Of a stretch of DNA of 64,000 bases, positions 35,001-41,875 are shown piece by piece. The position numbers and the translations under genes were made by a program. The DNA is from Branchiostoma belcheri (Eukaryota; Chordata; Leptocardii; Amphioxiformes; Branchiostomatidae). Position 1 is the first letter of the stretch; the number at the start of each line of letters is the position of its first letter. The notes under the pieces are model-generated. The model was not told where the DNA came from and did not search any database. It saw only the letters and a list, made by a program, of their open reading frames with translations. Where the stretch lies: assembly GCF_001625305.1 (NCBI RefSeq), contig NW_017803891.1, positions 105,200 through 169,199 of the forward strand. The letters run 5' to 3'.

Positions 35001-35555
35001 AATTACTTCTATTTTCAAAAAAATAGCCCGTTGCCATGGCAACACAAAAAAACATCAACTTACTAGTATTAAACTAATATGAACTTTTTTCCAGAGACAT
35101 TTTAAGAAAGGTCTCCAAATTTGATACTTCTAGCGCAAGCCGTTTAGCCGCTATCTGAGATCAAAGTTGGGCCTCCAAAGCCCCTTCAGTCTGAAATGGG
35201 TTTAAAAATCGGGTATTTCTTCTTGTCTTCTTTTCTTCACCAAAAAATAGAAAAAGTTCAAAATGTATGATTTTTGTATGTAATGTGGACACAGAGGTTC
35301 CCACATCACTTTGCAAAACAATTGAGCTGGTAGCATGTTGATAATTTCTAAAAATTAGCAAAAAACTGTTCTGGGGTCCGCGCGGACCCCAGGTGTACAG
35401 ATTAATCAGTCCGGGAAGGTGTACTGTTGAGGGTTAAATGAATACCTACTTGTATTTTACAATTTACTGTACATTTTCCTTTGTAAGCATTCTAAAAAGA
35501 CTTTATTCCAATGTCAATTTCTTTTTTTTTTATTTAGCCAAACTATACCGGTTAA
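13982..35555 (+). CDS. Secreted mosaic protein, EGF-PAN-sushi-HYR-GCC2/GCC3-Ig (22 exons)
   Basis: Hand-assembled gene: 22 coding exons totalling 3,270 nt (1,089 residues plus stop), with GT-AG introns and no frame break. Module order by residue: signal peptide 1-20, acidic linker 23-57, EGF 58-107, cbEGF 108-152 and 153-195, PAN/apple 196-277 and 278-363, MEGF-like EGF 364-408, cbEGF 409-449 and 450-491, sushi 492-557 and 558-622, HYR 623-703 and 704-784, sushi-like 785-846, linker 847-872, GCC2/GCC3 873-924 and 925-979, Ig 980-1084, tail PNYTG. No transmembrane segment is seen, so a secreted or matrix role is inferred, in adhesion or ligand binding. Nearly every intron is phase 1, the hallmark of exon shuffling. 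The mixture overlaps SVEP1 but lacks its vWA and pentraxin domains and adds PAN and Ig, so I give no gene symbol. A skipped phase 1-1 exon, especially in the 6-kb third intron, cannot be excluded. Confidence 0.85.
14189..14293 (+). CDS. Mosaic gene exon 2: acidic linker
   Basis: A 35-residue, Asp-rich, Cys-free segment ([12 protein letters not shown]... GDDDTASQ). Acceptor TTGCATAG, donor G|GTAAGT, phase 1 at both ends. No domain is recognised. Confidence 0.75.
15126..15830 (-). pseudogene. CR1-like LINE 3' end (RT thumb region plus 3' UTR)
   Basis: On the minus strand, about 15381-15800 encodes the end of a non-LTR reverse transcriptase. It reads [14 protein letters not shown] in one stretch and, nearer the end, [13 protein letters not shown] followed by an FTIFKNHTK-like helix, which is the conserved C-terminal block of CR1/Jockey-type RTs. 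An in-frame stop lies near 15670. The 3' UTR ends at 15126 with AATAAACTGAAACTGAACTG. It is 5'-truncated and inactive, and opposite in orientation to the host gene. Confidence 0.75.
16380..16645 (+). mobile_element. CR1-like LINE 3' tail
   Basis: The phrase TCCCCCTGGAAATCAGCAG followed by TTGTCTTAAAATGTAA and a short (TAAA) tail is the characteristic 3' terminus of CR1-type elements. Only the last few hundred bases remain, and the long open frame over it is incidental. Confidence 0.55.
16922..17071 (+). CDS. Mosaic gene exon 3: EGF domain
   Basis: Six cysteines in EGF spacing ([15 protein letters not shown] ... [12 protein letters not shown]). The segment between Cys3 and Cys4 is unusually long and carries an N-glycosylation sequon (NIT). 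Acceptor CTTTTAG, donor G|GTAAGT, phase 1-1. Confidence 0.85.
17691..17734. repeat. (TATAG)n microsatellite
   Basis: About nine imperfect copies of the pentamer TATAG/TAAAG. Confidence 0.85.
18460..18960 (+). mobile_element. Dispersed repeat, copy 1 (unclassified)
   Basis: It matches the reverse complement of about 62960-63360: shared ACGGCGGTCTGT, ACGGCATTCTTTCC, TTTGGCCTGTTTTGGACTA, a TATTTTTCG...AGGAATAA stretch and GTCGACATAT. No long ORF. The upstream GC-rich patch (18240-18460), full of ACGGTACGTACGGGG-like words, is not shared. No termini were identified. Confidence 0.55.
19850..20098 (+). pseudogene. LINE polyprotein fragment (EN-RT linker)
   Basis: An open stretch reads [20 protein letters not shown] and then [10 protein letters not shown]. 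This YDW...RF.ALYE style is typical of the region between endonuclease and RT in non-LTR elements. It is cut at 20098 by a MITE. A further coding-like stretch ([20 protein letters not shown], about 21150-21210) lies on the far side and may be its continuation. Confidence 0.4.
20099..21143 (+). mobile_element. MITE with TA target duplication (about 1.05 kb)
   Basis: It starts CCTCCATGACATG and ends in a hairpin-forming CCTCCATGACAT...ATGGAGG; both sides are flanked by TA, as for Tc1/mariner-type insertions. The interior is AT-rich with repeated ATGCAAATNAGG and ATTTGCATAATTA words and a CAGACGGACAGACAGACGG stretch near the end. Related copies lie at 38537-39395 (opposite strand) and 52840-53268. 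Non-coding. Confidence 0.6.
22664..22885 (+). repeat. Dispersed repeat pair, copy 1
   Basis: It shares TATACTCGAGTTATTTTGCT, AACAACGGTAATCTG, CGCTAAAT.CGCAGTC and GGTCTTTCTGACGAAGACA-like blocks, in order and orientation, with 52415-52640. Unclassified, non-coding. Confidence 0.55.
23050..23184 (+). CDS. Mosaic gene exon 4: calcium-binding EGF
   Basis: It opens DVDEC, the calcium-binding consensus, has six cysteines, and carries the Asn hydroxylation motif [12 protein letters not shown]. Acceptor TTTTCAG, donor G|GTAAAT, phase 1-1. Confidence 0.9.
23185..25148. other. Intron 4, containing a TTAA MITE
   Basis: Half of this intron is the 988-bp piggyBac-like MITE. The rest is AT-rich with no recognised element. 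Confidence 0.6.
23590..24577 (+). mobile_element. piggyBac-like MITE, copy 1 (988 bp)
   Basis: Flanked by TTAA (23586-23589 and 24578-24581). The terminal inverted repeats are CCCTAAACAGTACACC and, read inward from the far end, CCCTCAACAGTACACC. TTAA duplication with CCC...GGG ends is diagnostic of the piggyBac superfamily. There is no transposase ORF, so it is non-autonomous. It carries three copies of the 18-bp palindrome GGGGTCCGCGCGGACCCC (23607, 23774, 24517), one near each end and one inside. A nearly identical copy is at 34457-35433. Confidence 0.85.
25149..25277 (+). CDS. Mosaic gene exon 5: calcium-binding EGF
   Basis: It opens DIDEC, has six cysteines and the hydroxylation motif [12 protein letters not shown]. 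Acceptor TTAACAG, donor G|GTAAGT, phase 1-1. Confidence 0.9.
25290..26230 (+). pseudogene. Broken non-LTR reverse transcriptase in intron 5
   Basis: In the sense orientation, RT blocks appear in order: [11 protein letters not shown] (about 25400), a motif-A-like [14 protein letters not shown] (25525), [20 protein letters not shown] (about 25690-25745), then [15 protein letters not shown] (25830-25870) and [13 protein letters not shown] further [12 protein letters not shown] block follows after a stop (about 26020). The frame shifts at least twice. The catalytic FADD box reads FADN, so the second Asp is lost. It looks RTE/L1-like in these motifs. Inactive relic. Confidence 0.8.
26335..26580 (+). 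CDS. Mosaic gene exon 6: PAN/apple domain
   Basis: About 82 residues with four cysteines in apple-type spacing ([15 protein letters not shown] ... [10 protein letters not shown]). This fold binds proteins or sugars in plasminogen, HGF and adhesion proteins. Acceptor TTTCCAG, donor A|GTAAGT, phase 1-1. Confidence 0.8.
26581..27149. other. Intron 6
   Basis: AT-rich; no element or exon recognised. Confidence 0.6.
27150..27407 (+). CDS. Mosaic gene exon 7: second PAN/apple domain
   Basis: The pattern [21 protein letters not shown], then HRCYLS, and a C-terminal FDYFEIK strand match PAN domains; it is a tandem relative of exon 6. Acceptor GTTAACAG (a second AG lies 9 bases downstream, giving a possible 3-residue alternative). 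Donor A|GTATGT, phase 1-1. Confidence 0.85.
27539..27673 (+). CDS. Mosaic gene exon 8: MEGF/laminin-like EGF
   Basis: The pattern [14 protein letters not shown] ... [19 protein letters not shown] is the GxWGxxC...CxC...GxC..GC..GWxGxxC layout of MEGF10/Tie-like EGF repeats, with eight cysteines rather than six. Acceptor TTTTCAG, donor G|GTGAGA, phase 1-1. Confidence 0.85.
27674..28137. other. Intron 8
   Basis: No recognisable element. Confidence 0.6.
28138..28260 (+). CDS. Mosaic gene exon 9: calcium-binding EGF
   Basis: It opens DINEC, has six cysteines and the hydroxylation motif [12 protein letters not shown]. Acceptor ACCACAG, donor G|GTAAGG, phase 1-1. Confidence 0.9.
28261..28839. other. 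Intron 9
   Basis: AT-rich; nothing recognised. Confidence 0.6.
28840..28965 (+). CDS. Mosaic gene exon 10: calcium-binding EGF
   Basis: It opens DVDEC with the motif [12 protein letters not shown]. Acceptor CTTATAG, donor G|GTATAA, phase 1-1. Confidence 0.9.
29099..29296 (+). CDS. Mosaic gene exon 11: sushi (CCP) domain
   Basis: It starts [12 protein letters not shown] and contains [25 protein letters not shown] and a final PICR. This is the complement-control-protein layout, with an extra cysteine pair member in SVCEASAW. Two N-glycosylation sequons (NTT, NWT). Phase 1-1. Confidence 0.9.
29297..29892. other. Intron 11: LINE-type tail and tetranucleotide repeat
   Basis: The distal half (about 29620-29815) resembles a non-LTR element 3' end (CTGAAATAAAGACATTCATC) running straight into an ATTC/ATCC repeat (29811-29891) that abuts the splice acceptor of exon 12. 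Confidence 0.5.
29811..29891. repeat. (CATT/CATC)n microsatellite at a splice acceptor
   Basis: About 20 tetramers of ATTC and ATCC. The last ones, CATTTAG, form the pyrimidine tract and AG of exon 12. Confidence 0.85.
29893..30087 (+). CDS. Mosaic gene exon 12: sushi (CCP) domain
   Basis: [12 protein letters not shown] opens the module; [24 protein letters not shown] and PTCVQ complete it, with an extra cysteine in PETCYNGQ. Donor G|GTATGC, phase 1-1. Confidence 0.9.
30334..30576 (+). CDS. Mosaic gene exon 13: HYR domain
   Basis: [20 protein letters not shown] at the start and [11 protein letters not shown]...[11 protein letters not shown] at the end are the hallmarks of the hyalin repeat, an Ig-like fold with one disulfide. 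The familiar ATD..GN is replaced by FVADNGDG. Several N-glycosylation sequons (NST, NIT). Acceptor CCCACAG, donor G|GTAACC, phase 1-1. Confidence 0.85.
30909..31037. repeat. 72-bp direct duplication
   Basis: The unit starting GGAAATGCTCTGTGCAGG at 30909 is repeated at 30981 without differences over the 57 bases that I compared. Confidence 0.85.
31344..31382. repeat. Strong hairpin, TATGGGTTCACCAC arms
   Basis: The arms TATGGGTTCACCAC and GTGGTGAACCCATA are perfect reverse complements around an 11-base loop that itself contains CAC-TTC-GTG. Probably a terminal structure of a small transposon. Confidence 0.6.
31554..31693 (+). CDS. Mosaic gene exon 14: HYR domain, first half
   Basis: [18 protein letters not shown] starts a second HYR module, with the typical [15 protein letters not shown] strand. 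It ends at CTG|GTAAGA in phase 0, so this domain is split by an intron. Confidence 0.85.
31878..31980 (+). CDS. Mosaic gene exon 15: HYR domain, second half
   Basis: [20 protein letters not shown] is the canonical HYR C-terminal block (YTAxDxAGNxAxCxF). Acceptor TTTGCAG, phase 0 in; donor C|GTAAGT, phase 1 out. Confidence 0.9.
31981..32320. other. Intron 15
   Basis: No recognisable element. Confidence 0.6.
32321..32506 (+). CDS. Mosaic gene exon 16: sushi-like domain
   Basis: [15 protein letters not shown], then [25 protein letters not shown] and PDCV give six cysteines with sushi-type spacing. The chosen donor (G|GTAGGT at 32507) keeps phase 1 with the next exon; a GTAAAC four bases on would break the frame. 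Confidence 0.8.
32701..32778 (+). CDS. Mosaic gene exon 17: linker before GCC2/GCC3
   Basis: A 26-residue segment ([20 protein letters not shown]...LHC) with two cysteines. It resembles the connection between the HYR/sushi block and GCC2/GCC3 repeats in SVEP1-like proteins. Acceptor TTTACAG, donor G|GTATGT, phase 1-1. Confidence 0.7.
33003..33158 (+). CDS. Mosaic gene exon 18: GCC2/GCC3 domain
   Basis: [20 protein letters not shown], then [15 protein letters not shown] and [14 protein letters not shown] match the ephrin-receptor-like GCC2/GCC3 cysteine-rich repeat. Donor A|GTAAGT, phase 1-1. Confidence 0.88.
33159..33595. other. Intron 18 with a hammerhead-like relic
   Basis: Apart from the motif at 33469-33504 nothing is recognised. 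Confidence 0.5.
33469..33504 (+). ncRNA. Degenerate hammerhead-like motif
   Basis: CTAAAGAAGAGTGA, a 10-12 base loop, TCACTC and GAAAC form a 6-bp helix II between a decayed CUGANGA-like word and GAAA. The core bases are imperfect, so activity is unlikely. Confidence 0.22.
33596..33760 (+). CDS. Mosaic gene exon 19: second GCC2/GCC3 domain
   Basis: [20 protein letters not shown], then [20 protein letters not shown] and [12 protein letters not shown] are a textbook GCC2/GCC3 repeat. Acceptor TTTATAG, donor A|GTAAGT, phase 1-1. Confidence 0.9.
33907..34041 (+). CDS. Mosaic gene exon 20: Ig domain, first half
   Basis: The strands [14 protein letters not shown] and PSRIWWKK hold the first Ig cysteine and the core tryptophan pair. 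Acceptor TGTTTAG, donor G|GTAAAG, phase 1-1. Confidence 0.85.
34209..34387 (+). CDS. Mosaic gene exon 21: Ig domain, second half
   Basis: [20 protein letters not shown] carries the DxGxYxC motif with the second Ig cysteine. The acceptor pyrimidine tract is weak (AATTGGTGAAG|GT), but the phase and the domain fit. Donor CTC|GTAAGT is phase 0. If unspliced, the frame runs 22 codons further and stops inside the TTAA of the MITE (34454-34456). Confidence 0.8.
34388..35537. other. Last intron, mostly MITE copy 2
   Basis: About 65 bases of AT-rich DNA, the 977-bp MITE, and about 100 bases before the final acceptor. Confidence 0.6.
34457..35433 (+). mobile_element. piggyBac-like MITE, copy 2 (977 bp)
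   Basis: Flanked by TTAA (34453-34456, 35434-35437). Same termini and same three 18-bp GGGGTCCGCGCGGACCCC palindromes (34474, 34641, 35373) as copy 1, with few substitutions and a short deletion near 35024. Same orientation as copy 1. Non-coding. Confidence 0.88.
35538..35555 (+). CDS. Mosaic gene exon 22: C-terminal PNYTG and stop
   Basis: Acceptor TTTTTTTTATTTAG, then CCA AAC TAT ACC GGT TAA. The protein ends just after the Ig domain, with an NYT glycosylation sequon and no membrane anchor or GPI signal. Confidence 0.65.
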   Translation, partial: PNYTG

Positions 35556-35790
35556 ACGACATCATTTGTGAGTGGTGTACGGAGCAACGTATGGAGACAA
35601 ACATTGGCCAGCTGTAGTTTAATAGTAGAAAGCAATGCCATTTTTACGTTTGAGTTTACTTGAAGTAATAAGTGGAGCCTGTTTAAAGTGCCTTTGAACC
35701 AAGTAGACATGTAAAATCTAAAATGATTCAATAAATTGATTAACACTGACTTTATTCTATGAAAAACAAACAATGCAGGACCTAACTCAG
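35556..35790 (+). other. 3' UTR with polyadenylation signal
   Basis: AATAAA at 35730-35735 is the first good poly(A) signal after the stop; another lies near 36080. Confidence 0.45.
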
Positions 35791-36140
35791 TAAGTGTAGT
35801 AATGAAATATTACTTCTTTATTTTAAATAATGCGTAATGGGATAGATTTTTGTGAAAATGTTTTATTCTAGTATAGGAAGAGAGTGATAAAAATTTAGTC
35901 GTATTTTCTAACGTATCGTTGTGTTTGACTTGAGCCTTGAACAGGGACATTATAAGACAGGAGACAACGTCTATGCAATTTTAGATTTTTGTTGTGTTTT
36001 AAGTGGTAGTAAGTGCTTGTCATGGTGTTGTCATGATTTTAAACTGGATTTATGATCTTTGATATATATCGGAATTAGCAATAAATATACTGATATCAAC
36101 TTGGTATTTGTCTCTTCTTGTATCATTGGTGAGTTTAAAA

Positions 36141-36163
36141 GTCTCTCTCTCTCTCTCTCTCTT
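36141..36163. repeat. (CT)n microsatellite
   Basis: About eleven CT dinucleotides; the mate arm has a short GAGA tract at the matching place (41520-41530). Confidence 0.85.
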
Positions 36164-37187
36164 TAAAGCTATGCATGTCAAACCCTAAAATCTCACAAAT
36201 AAAACTAGTTGTCATCAAATAATCTTATTTCATCCTCGCTTTTGAGTTGAAGTATGGCTGAATAACGGGTTTTTCTATGGTAGGTTGCATTCGGAATATA
36301 TATTTTCAGAAGTGCTTACGAGGATGAAATGCGGTATTGGGTTATTGATTTAAAGTAAAATATCATCTTAAGAGTAATTAAAAGAAAAGAAATCTGCTAT
36401 ACCTTGTGCTTTGACAATCAAGAGCAGGATAGCTTAATTAATCTGTTGCCCGATAGATATGATTTCATGTTACCTTTTGTCGTGTAATCCACAATCTGTC
36501 TACAGCAATGTAATTTGTAAAATATTAACCAATACTTAATTAGTTTAACAACCAGACCGGTAAAACACGGCCCCTGTTGCCATGGAGAAGCTTTTACACT
36601 ATCAGGACATTCCTTTAACTCTATGTAACCTTTAGTCATATGACCTGCCGTCTAAAACTCGAGTTCTACTCGGCGTTAGGAAAGGGGAGGGGGGTACACA
36701 AGACATATGACATTAACATATGCCTAGTTTTTTGTAGAAAGATTGGAAATACTGTGTTTTCGGGAACGAAATGGTTTAATGTTGAATTAAATACATTTTG
36801 TCGCGATATACGGACTGGTTAAGTTAAGCAAGCTTCACTTTCTTGCAAAGATTTACTCTCTCTAAACAAAGAAACACTCCAGGGCATAAAGGTTCCAGGG
36901 TAAAAATGCGTATGGTTCTTTGGCTACAACAATGAAGTATTCAGGAAACTATGGAAATTCCGTATAACATATTAACGACTATTGAGGTTCTACACAGACC
37001 ATTAAAGCTAACAAATTAAAACGATGTGAATATGATGAAGTCATTTTTTCACAAGAATGAAAAGAACTACTCAAACTAACCTCCTCTGGTGCACCACATA
37101 AGATCCAGGGGGAATCACGTGTATTCCGTAAATATCCAAAACGCCAAGATTAATTCTAAAAAATGGGGAGGGGGCAAGGAAATGCGA

Positions 37188-37364
37188 ACATTACCTGCAA
37201 TGCGTCGACTTAATGGCACTGCCACGTCACATGATGACGACGACTCTCGTTTGTTGAACAAATATAGTCTGTATACTAATGTTTACCGTAGCCAAGACCA
37301 TTCGCGGTGTATGTCTATGCGTGCAGAACCCCAGTCAGAAGCTCTGAGGAAAGTGTCTAATTGA
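37188..37364 (+). CDS. ORF conserved in inner inverted repeat (left copy)
   Basis: About 58 residues from MRTLPAMRRLNGTATSHDDD to SEALRKVS; the frame is also open upstream to 37089. The mate at 39437-39607 on the minus strand differs by two residues (Met/Ile, Pro/Leu). No domain is recognised. It may be a fragment of a transposon protein or a duplicated exon. The left copy stops right after KVSN where the repeat ends. Confidence 0.35.
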   Translation, partial: TLPAMRRLNGTATSHDDDDSRLLNKYSLYTNVYRSQDHSRCMSMRAEPQSEALRKVSN

Positions 37365-37369
37365 CAGTA

Positions 37370-39400
37370 AAACGTTAGCAAGGTAACTATCTTGGTTACG
37401 TGAAAGAAAACTTCCGTATCCGTAACAACTTTTAGGGGCGTTTATGAAATCAAAAACCAAGTTTTATGTTGATAAGAATTGCCAAAGTTCTGTATTTCTC
37501 TTTGAAAAAAAATTATAAAAAGGGCAATGAAAATCGATGATGTCATATGCCATTTTTTTTTTGGGGGGGGGGTACCGTTATGTTGCTAGCTACCAATATT
37601 CAGTACTAACCCAGTTCTCTCTCATTCTATTACCAGTAAAACTGTGCAAATTTAAATCACCAAATTAGCCAGTGCAGAAACCTTAAACCTCTAGAACACT
37701 TTCACAAACCATTGGCTTTCCTCAACCTTAATTTATGCAAATAATGTTATGATTAGCATTTAACCTAGTATGTACTAACACATCAATATTAATCAATACA
37801 ATTTGTCAACCCTTTTCGTAAGTTGCTATCTTCTATGTCGCCAACGAAATTGTTGAATTTACATGCAAAGGGGCCTAGGGACAAAACTTGTATTACTTCT
37901 AAAGAAAGCCAAGCCATGTGTATTTCTATTATAAATATAGTCTTATCAAGAAATTATTTAACAATAAAGAGGATTAAAGTCCGGAATGTCTTGTACTGAC
38001 ACAGCTCAGGGTAAGTTAAGGCCTGTCACACGACCATATATATATAGATAATCCGTTGTGGTATCCTTATGACATTTCACACAATACATTACTGTTTGAA
38101 CTTTACCGGATGCAATATGTTGAATTTGTGGTTTAATATACCAAAATAATTAACTAACTTCATATCCTCCAGCCCTTGCGAGGGCAGAATTATTAGCTTT
38201 TATTTTCTACAAAATGGGATAAGAGTTCACCTCCAATAAATGTTCGTTTGTTTCTCATTAACGATAATCTGCCTTTTACGGCGTAACACACAGGTATTGT
38301 GAATGTAAGTACAGGCTGCGTAAGTGCGTAAGACTGGACTGTAATGTTTGAACCACTCACAAATAGAGGGACCCTTACTCTTTTCAATAAGTGCGGTGGA
38401 TTCGTGAACGTGCGTTGGGTGCGGCTCTCTCCAAACACATTTAGCGTCCTTTATGGGGGACGTCCCTAAAAGTTGTTATGGATACGGGAGTTTTCTTTCA
38501 GGCAACCAAGATAGCAACCTTGCTAACGTTTTATTACCTTCGCCAAGAAGGTTATGTTTTCAATAGTGTCTGTCTGTCAGTCTGTTTGTTTGTTTGTCTG
38601 CCTGTGAACTCAAGAAGCTTAATGTGCAGTGTCATGAAACTTGGTAGGTTAGTAGATCTTGATGAGACCTAGTAATGATTTAATTTTAACCCCCTGGCGG
38701 CTTTTGTTGGTACTGCAGCAGAACTTCCGGTATTGATGCCTCGCGATCTGGACATGCGAATATCACGAATTTTCGTTAGTAGATAGGTCTTAGGGTAGGG
38801 AACACGTGACTTAAGTTTGGGCTCCCTAGCGGCTTGTTCTGGAACTGCAGGGGTGTTTGTAGAAAAATCAGGAAGAAGAATAACTCAATAACCGGTCGAT
38901 GTATTGTCGTGATTTTTGGCATGTAGGGAGCTGAAGTGATGCTTGACATAATCAGAGGACAATTATGCAAATAAGTAGCTAATTTGCATAATTAATGAAG
39001 ACATTCTGTAAATCTGCTTCGTTCAATAATGGGACTATGAAAGAGTTGTGACATGTAATTGAGAACGAGAAGAACATCTGAAGATATAGATTATGTAAAT
39101 AAAGACCGAATTTGTATAATTAATGGGGAATTGTTATCATTTCATAGTTGTAATTGCTGGGAATTTCATAAGGGCCACATTTGGAAGTTGAATGAAGGTG
39201 AACACCAATAAGGATAATATATTCAAATCATGACATCGTTTGCATAATTTATGAGGAAGTGCTAATATACCTTTTTTGTTAAAAAAAAGGTTGTTATTGG
39301 GAGGAGCATATGATCAACTGATGTAATCATGCAAATGTAGGCTCAATGATTGAAATTGCATAATTCGTCAACCGTAAGGGTTAACATGATTTGGCGAACA
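37370..39400. other. Spacer of the inner inverted repeat
   Basis: 37370-38530 has nothing I can name, apart from a T-run and G-run at 37551-37571. The rest is a MITE. Confidence 0.5.
38537..39395 (-). mobile_element. MITE related to 20099-21143 (opposite strand)
   Basis: It begins CCTTCGCCAAGAAGGTTATG, preceded by TA. The interior, read in reverse, matches 20490-20900 block by block (GATCATAT, GTTCACCTTCA, CCCAGCA, TCGTTCTCAA, ATTATGTCAAGCATC). The exact far end is uncertain. Non-coding. Confidence 0.6.
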
Positions 39401-39607
39401 TATGAGATCGTGGAACTCTTGTTGTCTTTCAGACACTTTCCTCAGAGCTTCTGACTGGAGTTCTGCACGCATAGACATACACCGCGAATGGTCTTGGCTA
39501 CGGTAAACATTAGTATACAGACTATATTTGTTCAACAAACGAGAGTCGTCGTCATCATGTGACGTGGCAGTGCCATTAAGTCGACGTATTGCAGGTAATG
39601 TTCGCAT
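39368..39607 (-). CDS. ORF conserved in inner inverted repeat (right copy)
   Basis: A 79-residue open frame that shares its first 58 residues with the left copy and then continues SERQQEFHDLICSPNH to a stop at the MITE side. Function unknown. The near identity could reflect recent duplication rather than selection. Confidence 0.35.
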   Translation of the reverse strand: MRTLPAIRRLNGTATSHDDDDSRLLNKYSLYTNVYRSQDHSRCMSMRAELQSEALRKVSERQQEFHDLICSPNHVNPYG

Positions 39608-41875
39608 TTCCTTGCCCCCTCACCATTTTTTAGAATTAATCTTGGTGTTTTGGACATTTACGGAATACACGTGATTCCCCCTGGATCTTAAACCATCTCG
39701 TTCCCGAAAACACAGTATTTCCAATCTTTCTACACAAAAACTAGGCATATGTCTTGTGTACCCCCCTCCCCTTTCCTAACGCCGAGTAGAACTCGAGTTT
39801 TAGATGGCAGGTCATATGACTAAAGGTTACATAGAGTTAAAGGAATGTCCTGATAGTGTAAAAGCTTCTCCATGGCAACAGGGGCCGTGTTTTACCGGTC
39901 TGGTTGTTAACCTCATTAAGTGTTGGTTAATATTTTACAAATCACTGTAACATTTCTGTATACAGCATTTGTGGATTTAACACATCCACCCCCTCCCCCA
40001 AACTCATTAACTGGATTAGTAATTTGTTTTTTTAATATCAGCTACTGGTACATGTTGTTAGATGATGACCTGATTTGGAGAATATGGGTGCATGTTTTGC
40101 ATGTTTTCTGAACAAAAGTGTGATCTCAGTATGATATGCTGTTATTTACCTATGGGCTGTGTGTATACTGGATAATTAAATGTTGCCAAAACAGCTTGGG
40201 AAGCTTAGATGACTGCAAAATTGATATAGGTTTGTTGCAAATGATCTTCTAAGTGATTTATGATGGTTTATAACATAGTATTTTTCACCAATTAACATCC
40301 GTCAAAAAGTGACACCCCCCAAATCAGCACAGAAAAATAGTCACTTTTAGTGTTTGTTGGGACGAAAATAAGGATGGATATTGCTGTATATGGCATGGGT
40401 GTAATACAGGCAAAATATTCTGTTACAGAAAGGGGATTTGAGGAGTGCAGGGGGTTTCCAGCTGTGTATTCTTAGCTGTGTTTGAATTTGGGGGTTTCAT
40501 CAGTATAGTATGGTGAGTTAGCTGGTATAAAAGTTGAAAGAAAAGAAAATTTTCTATTGGGATGTAGTTTTTTCTCCTCAAAGTGGTAGAACAGACTATG
40601 GTAAGTACTGACTGAGACTGGTTAATAGATACTACTTACTTGTATTTGTACTTGTTGAGGTTAATAGATAGACCCCTGTAAAATTTGTAAAAAAATCATG
40701 TGATGTTGGTAGGTATACTGGCACACTTCTGTACAAGCCTCGGGATATGGCACAGACACTGAGTATGAGGTCGCTCTCAATTCCCAAGGGAGCTATTAAT
40801 GAACTTCATCTTTGGGGAACATAATCACAACCCTTCAGTGTGTCAGCCAGGGGGGTAGGTTTTGCTCAACTCTCTTTTTCTGTATCCCAGAAGGGCAGAC
40901 GCCACATTTGCATTCTAGAGCCTAGTTAATACATTTGAAAATCTTTTTTCTCTTGAAAAGTTTGGTCCATTTTGGAAATTCTGGGGTTGTAATGCACAGG
41001 TATGGTCTAAACTTTTCTACTTTAGTCAAGTTTTGTTTATTTCACCAGTCAAAGTGGGCATAATGAGAGATGTGAGAGTGGTTAGGTCTTGTCTGGCCAG
41101 GCGGATGGATACCATGGAAAATTAGGTCAAAGTTACAGGGCAGACAGTACTCTACTGCGCAACGCAAATGTGTTGTCTGTCCTATACGACATCAGGTAAC
41201 ATAAAATTTTATCTATCGGACAATAGATGAATTAGGTTATGTTGCTCTTGATTGTCAAAGCACATGGTAGCAGATTCTTTGTCTTTTAATTACGCTAATT
41301 TAAAGATGATACTTTATTTGAAATCAATAAACTACTGTCGTATTTCATATAGGTAAGCACTATAGAAAAAAGACATTCCAAATGCAGCTAGAAAACCTTC
41401 CATTGAAAAAAATATATATTTCAGCTATACTTCAACACTAAAGCGAGGATAAAATAAGATTATTTGATGTCGATTAGCTTTATTGGGAACTATTAGGCGT
41501 CAACATACATAGCTGAAAGAAAGAGAGAGAAACATCTGAACTATATCATAAAATATGAGTATATATTTATTGCTTATTCGGATTTATATGGTAGATCCTA
41601 ATTCCGGTTTAAATTAAAATCATCACATTACCATGACAACCACTTACCACCACTTAAAACACAACAAAAATCTAAAATTGCATAGACGTTGTCTGCTGTC
41701 TTATGATGTCCCTTCTCAAGGCTCAAGTCTGACACAACGGTAAGTTAGAAATACGACCAAATTAATTTCCTTTACTAGAATAAAACACTTTCACAAAAAA
41801 TCCATTCCATTACGCATTATTTAAAAGAAGGACCTGATATTTCATTACTACACTTACTTTGTAATCTTGTACAGA
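39400..41875 (-). repeat. Right arm of inner inverted repeat
   Basis: Mate of 35780-37366. About 1.3 kb (39960-41270) has no match in the left arm; it shows no gene or recognised element, so it is either an insertion here or a deletion on the left. Confidence 0.8.

Larger units (their letters stand above)
35780..37366 (+). repeat. Left arm of inner inverted repeat
   Basis: Its reverse complement lies at 39400-41875. The distal part (35780-36400) is clearly diverged from 41270-41875. The proximal part (about 36555-37365 against 39400-39905) is nearly identical, with about one difference per 80 or more bases where I aligned it. About 300 bases (36780-37090) have no counterpart. Confidence 0.82.
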
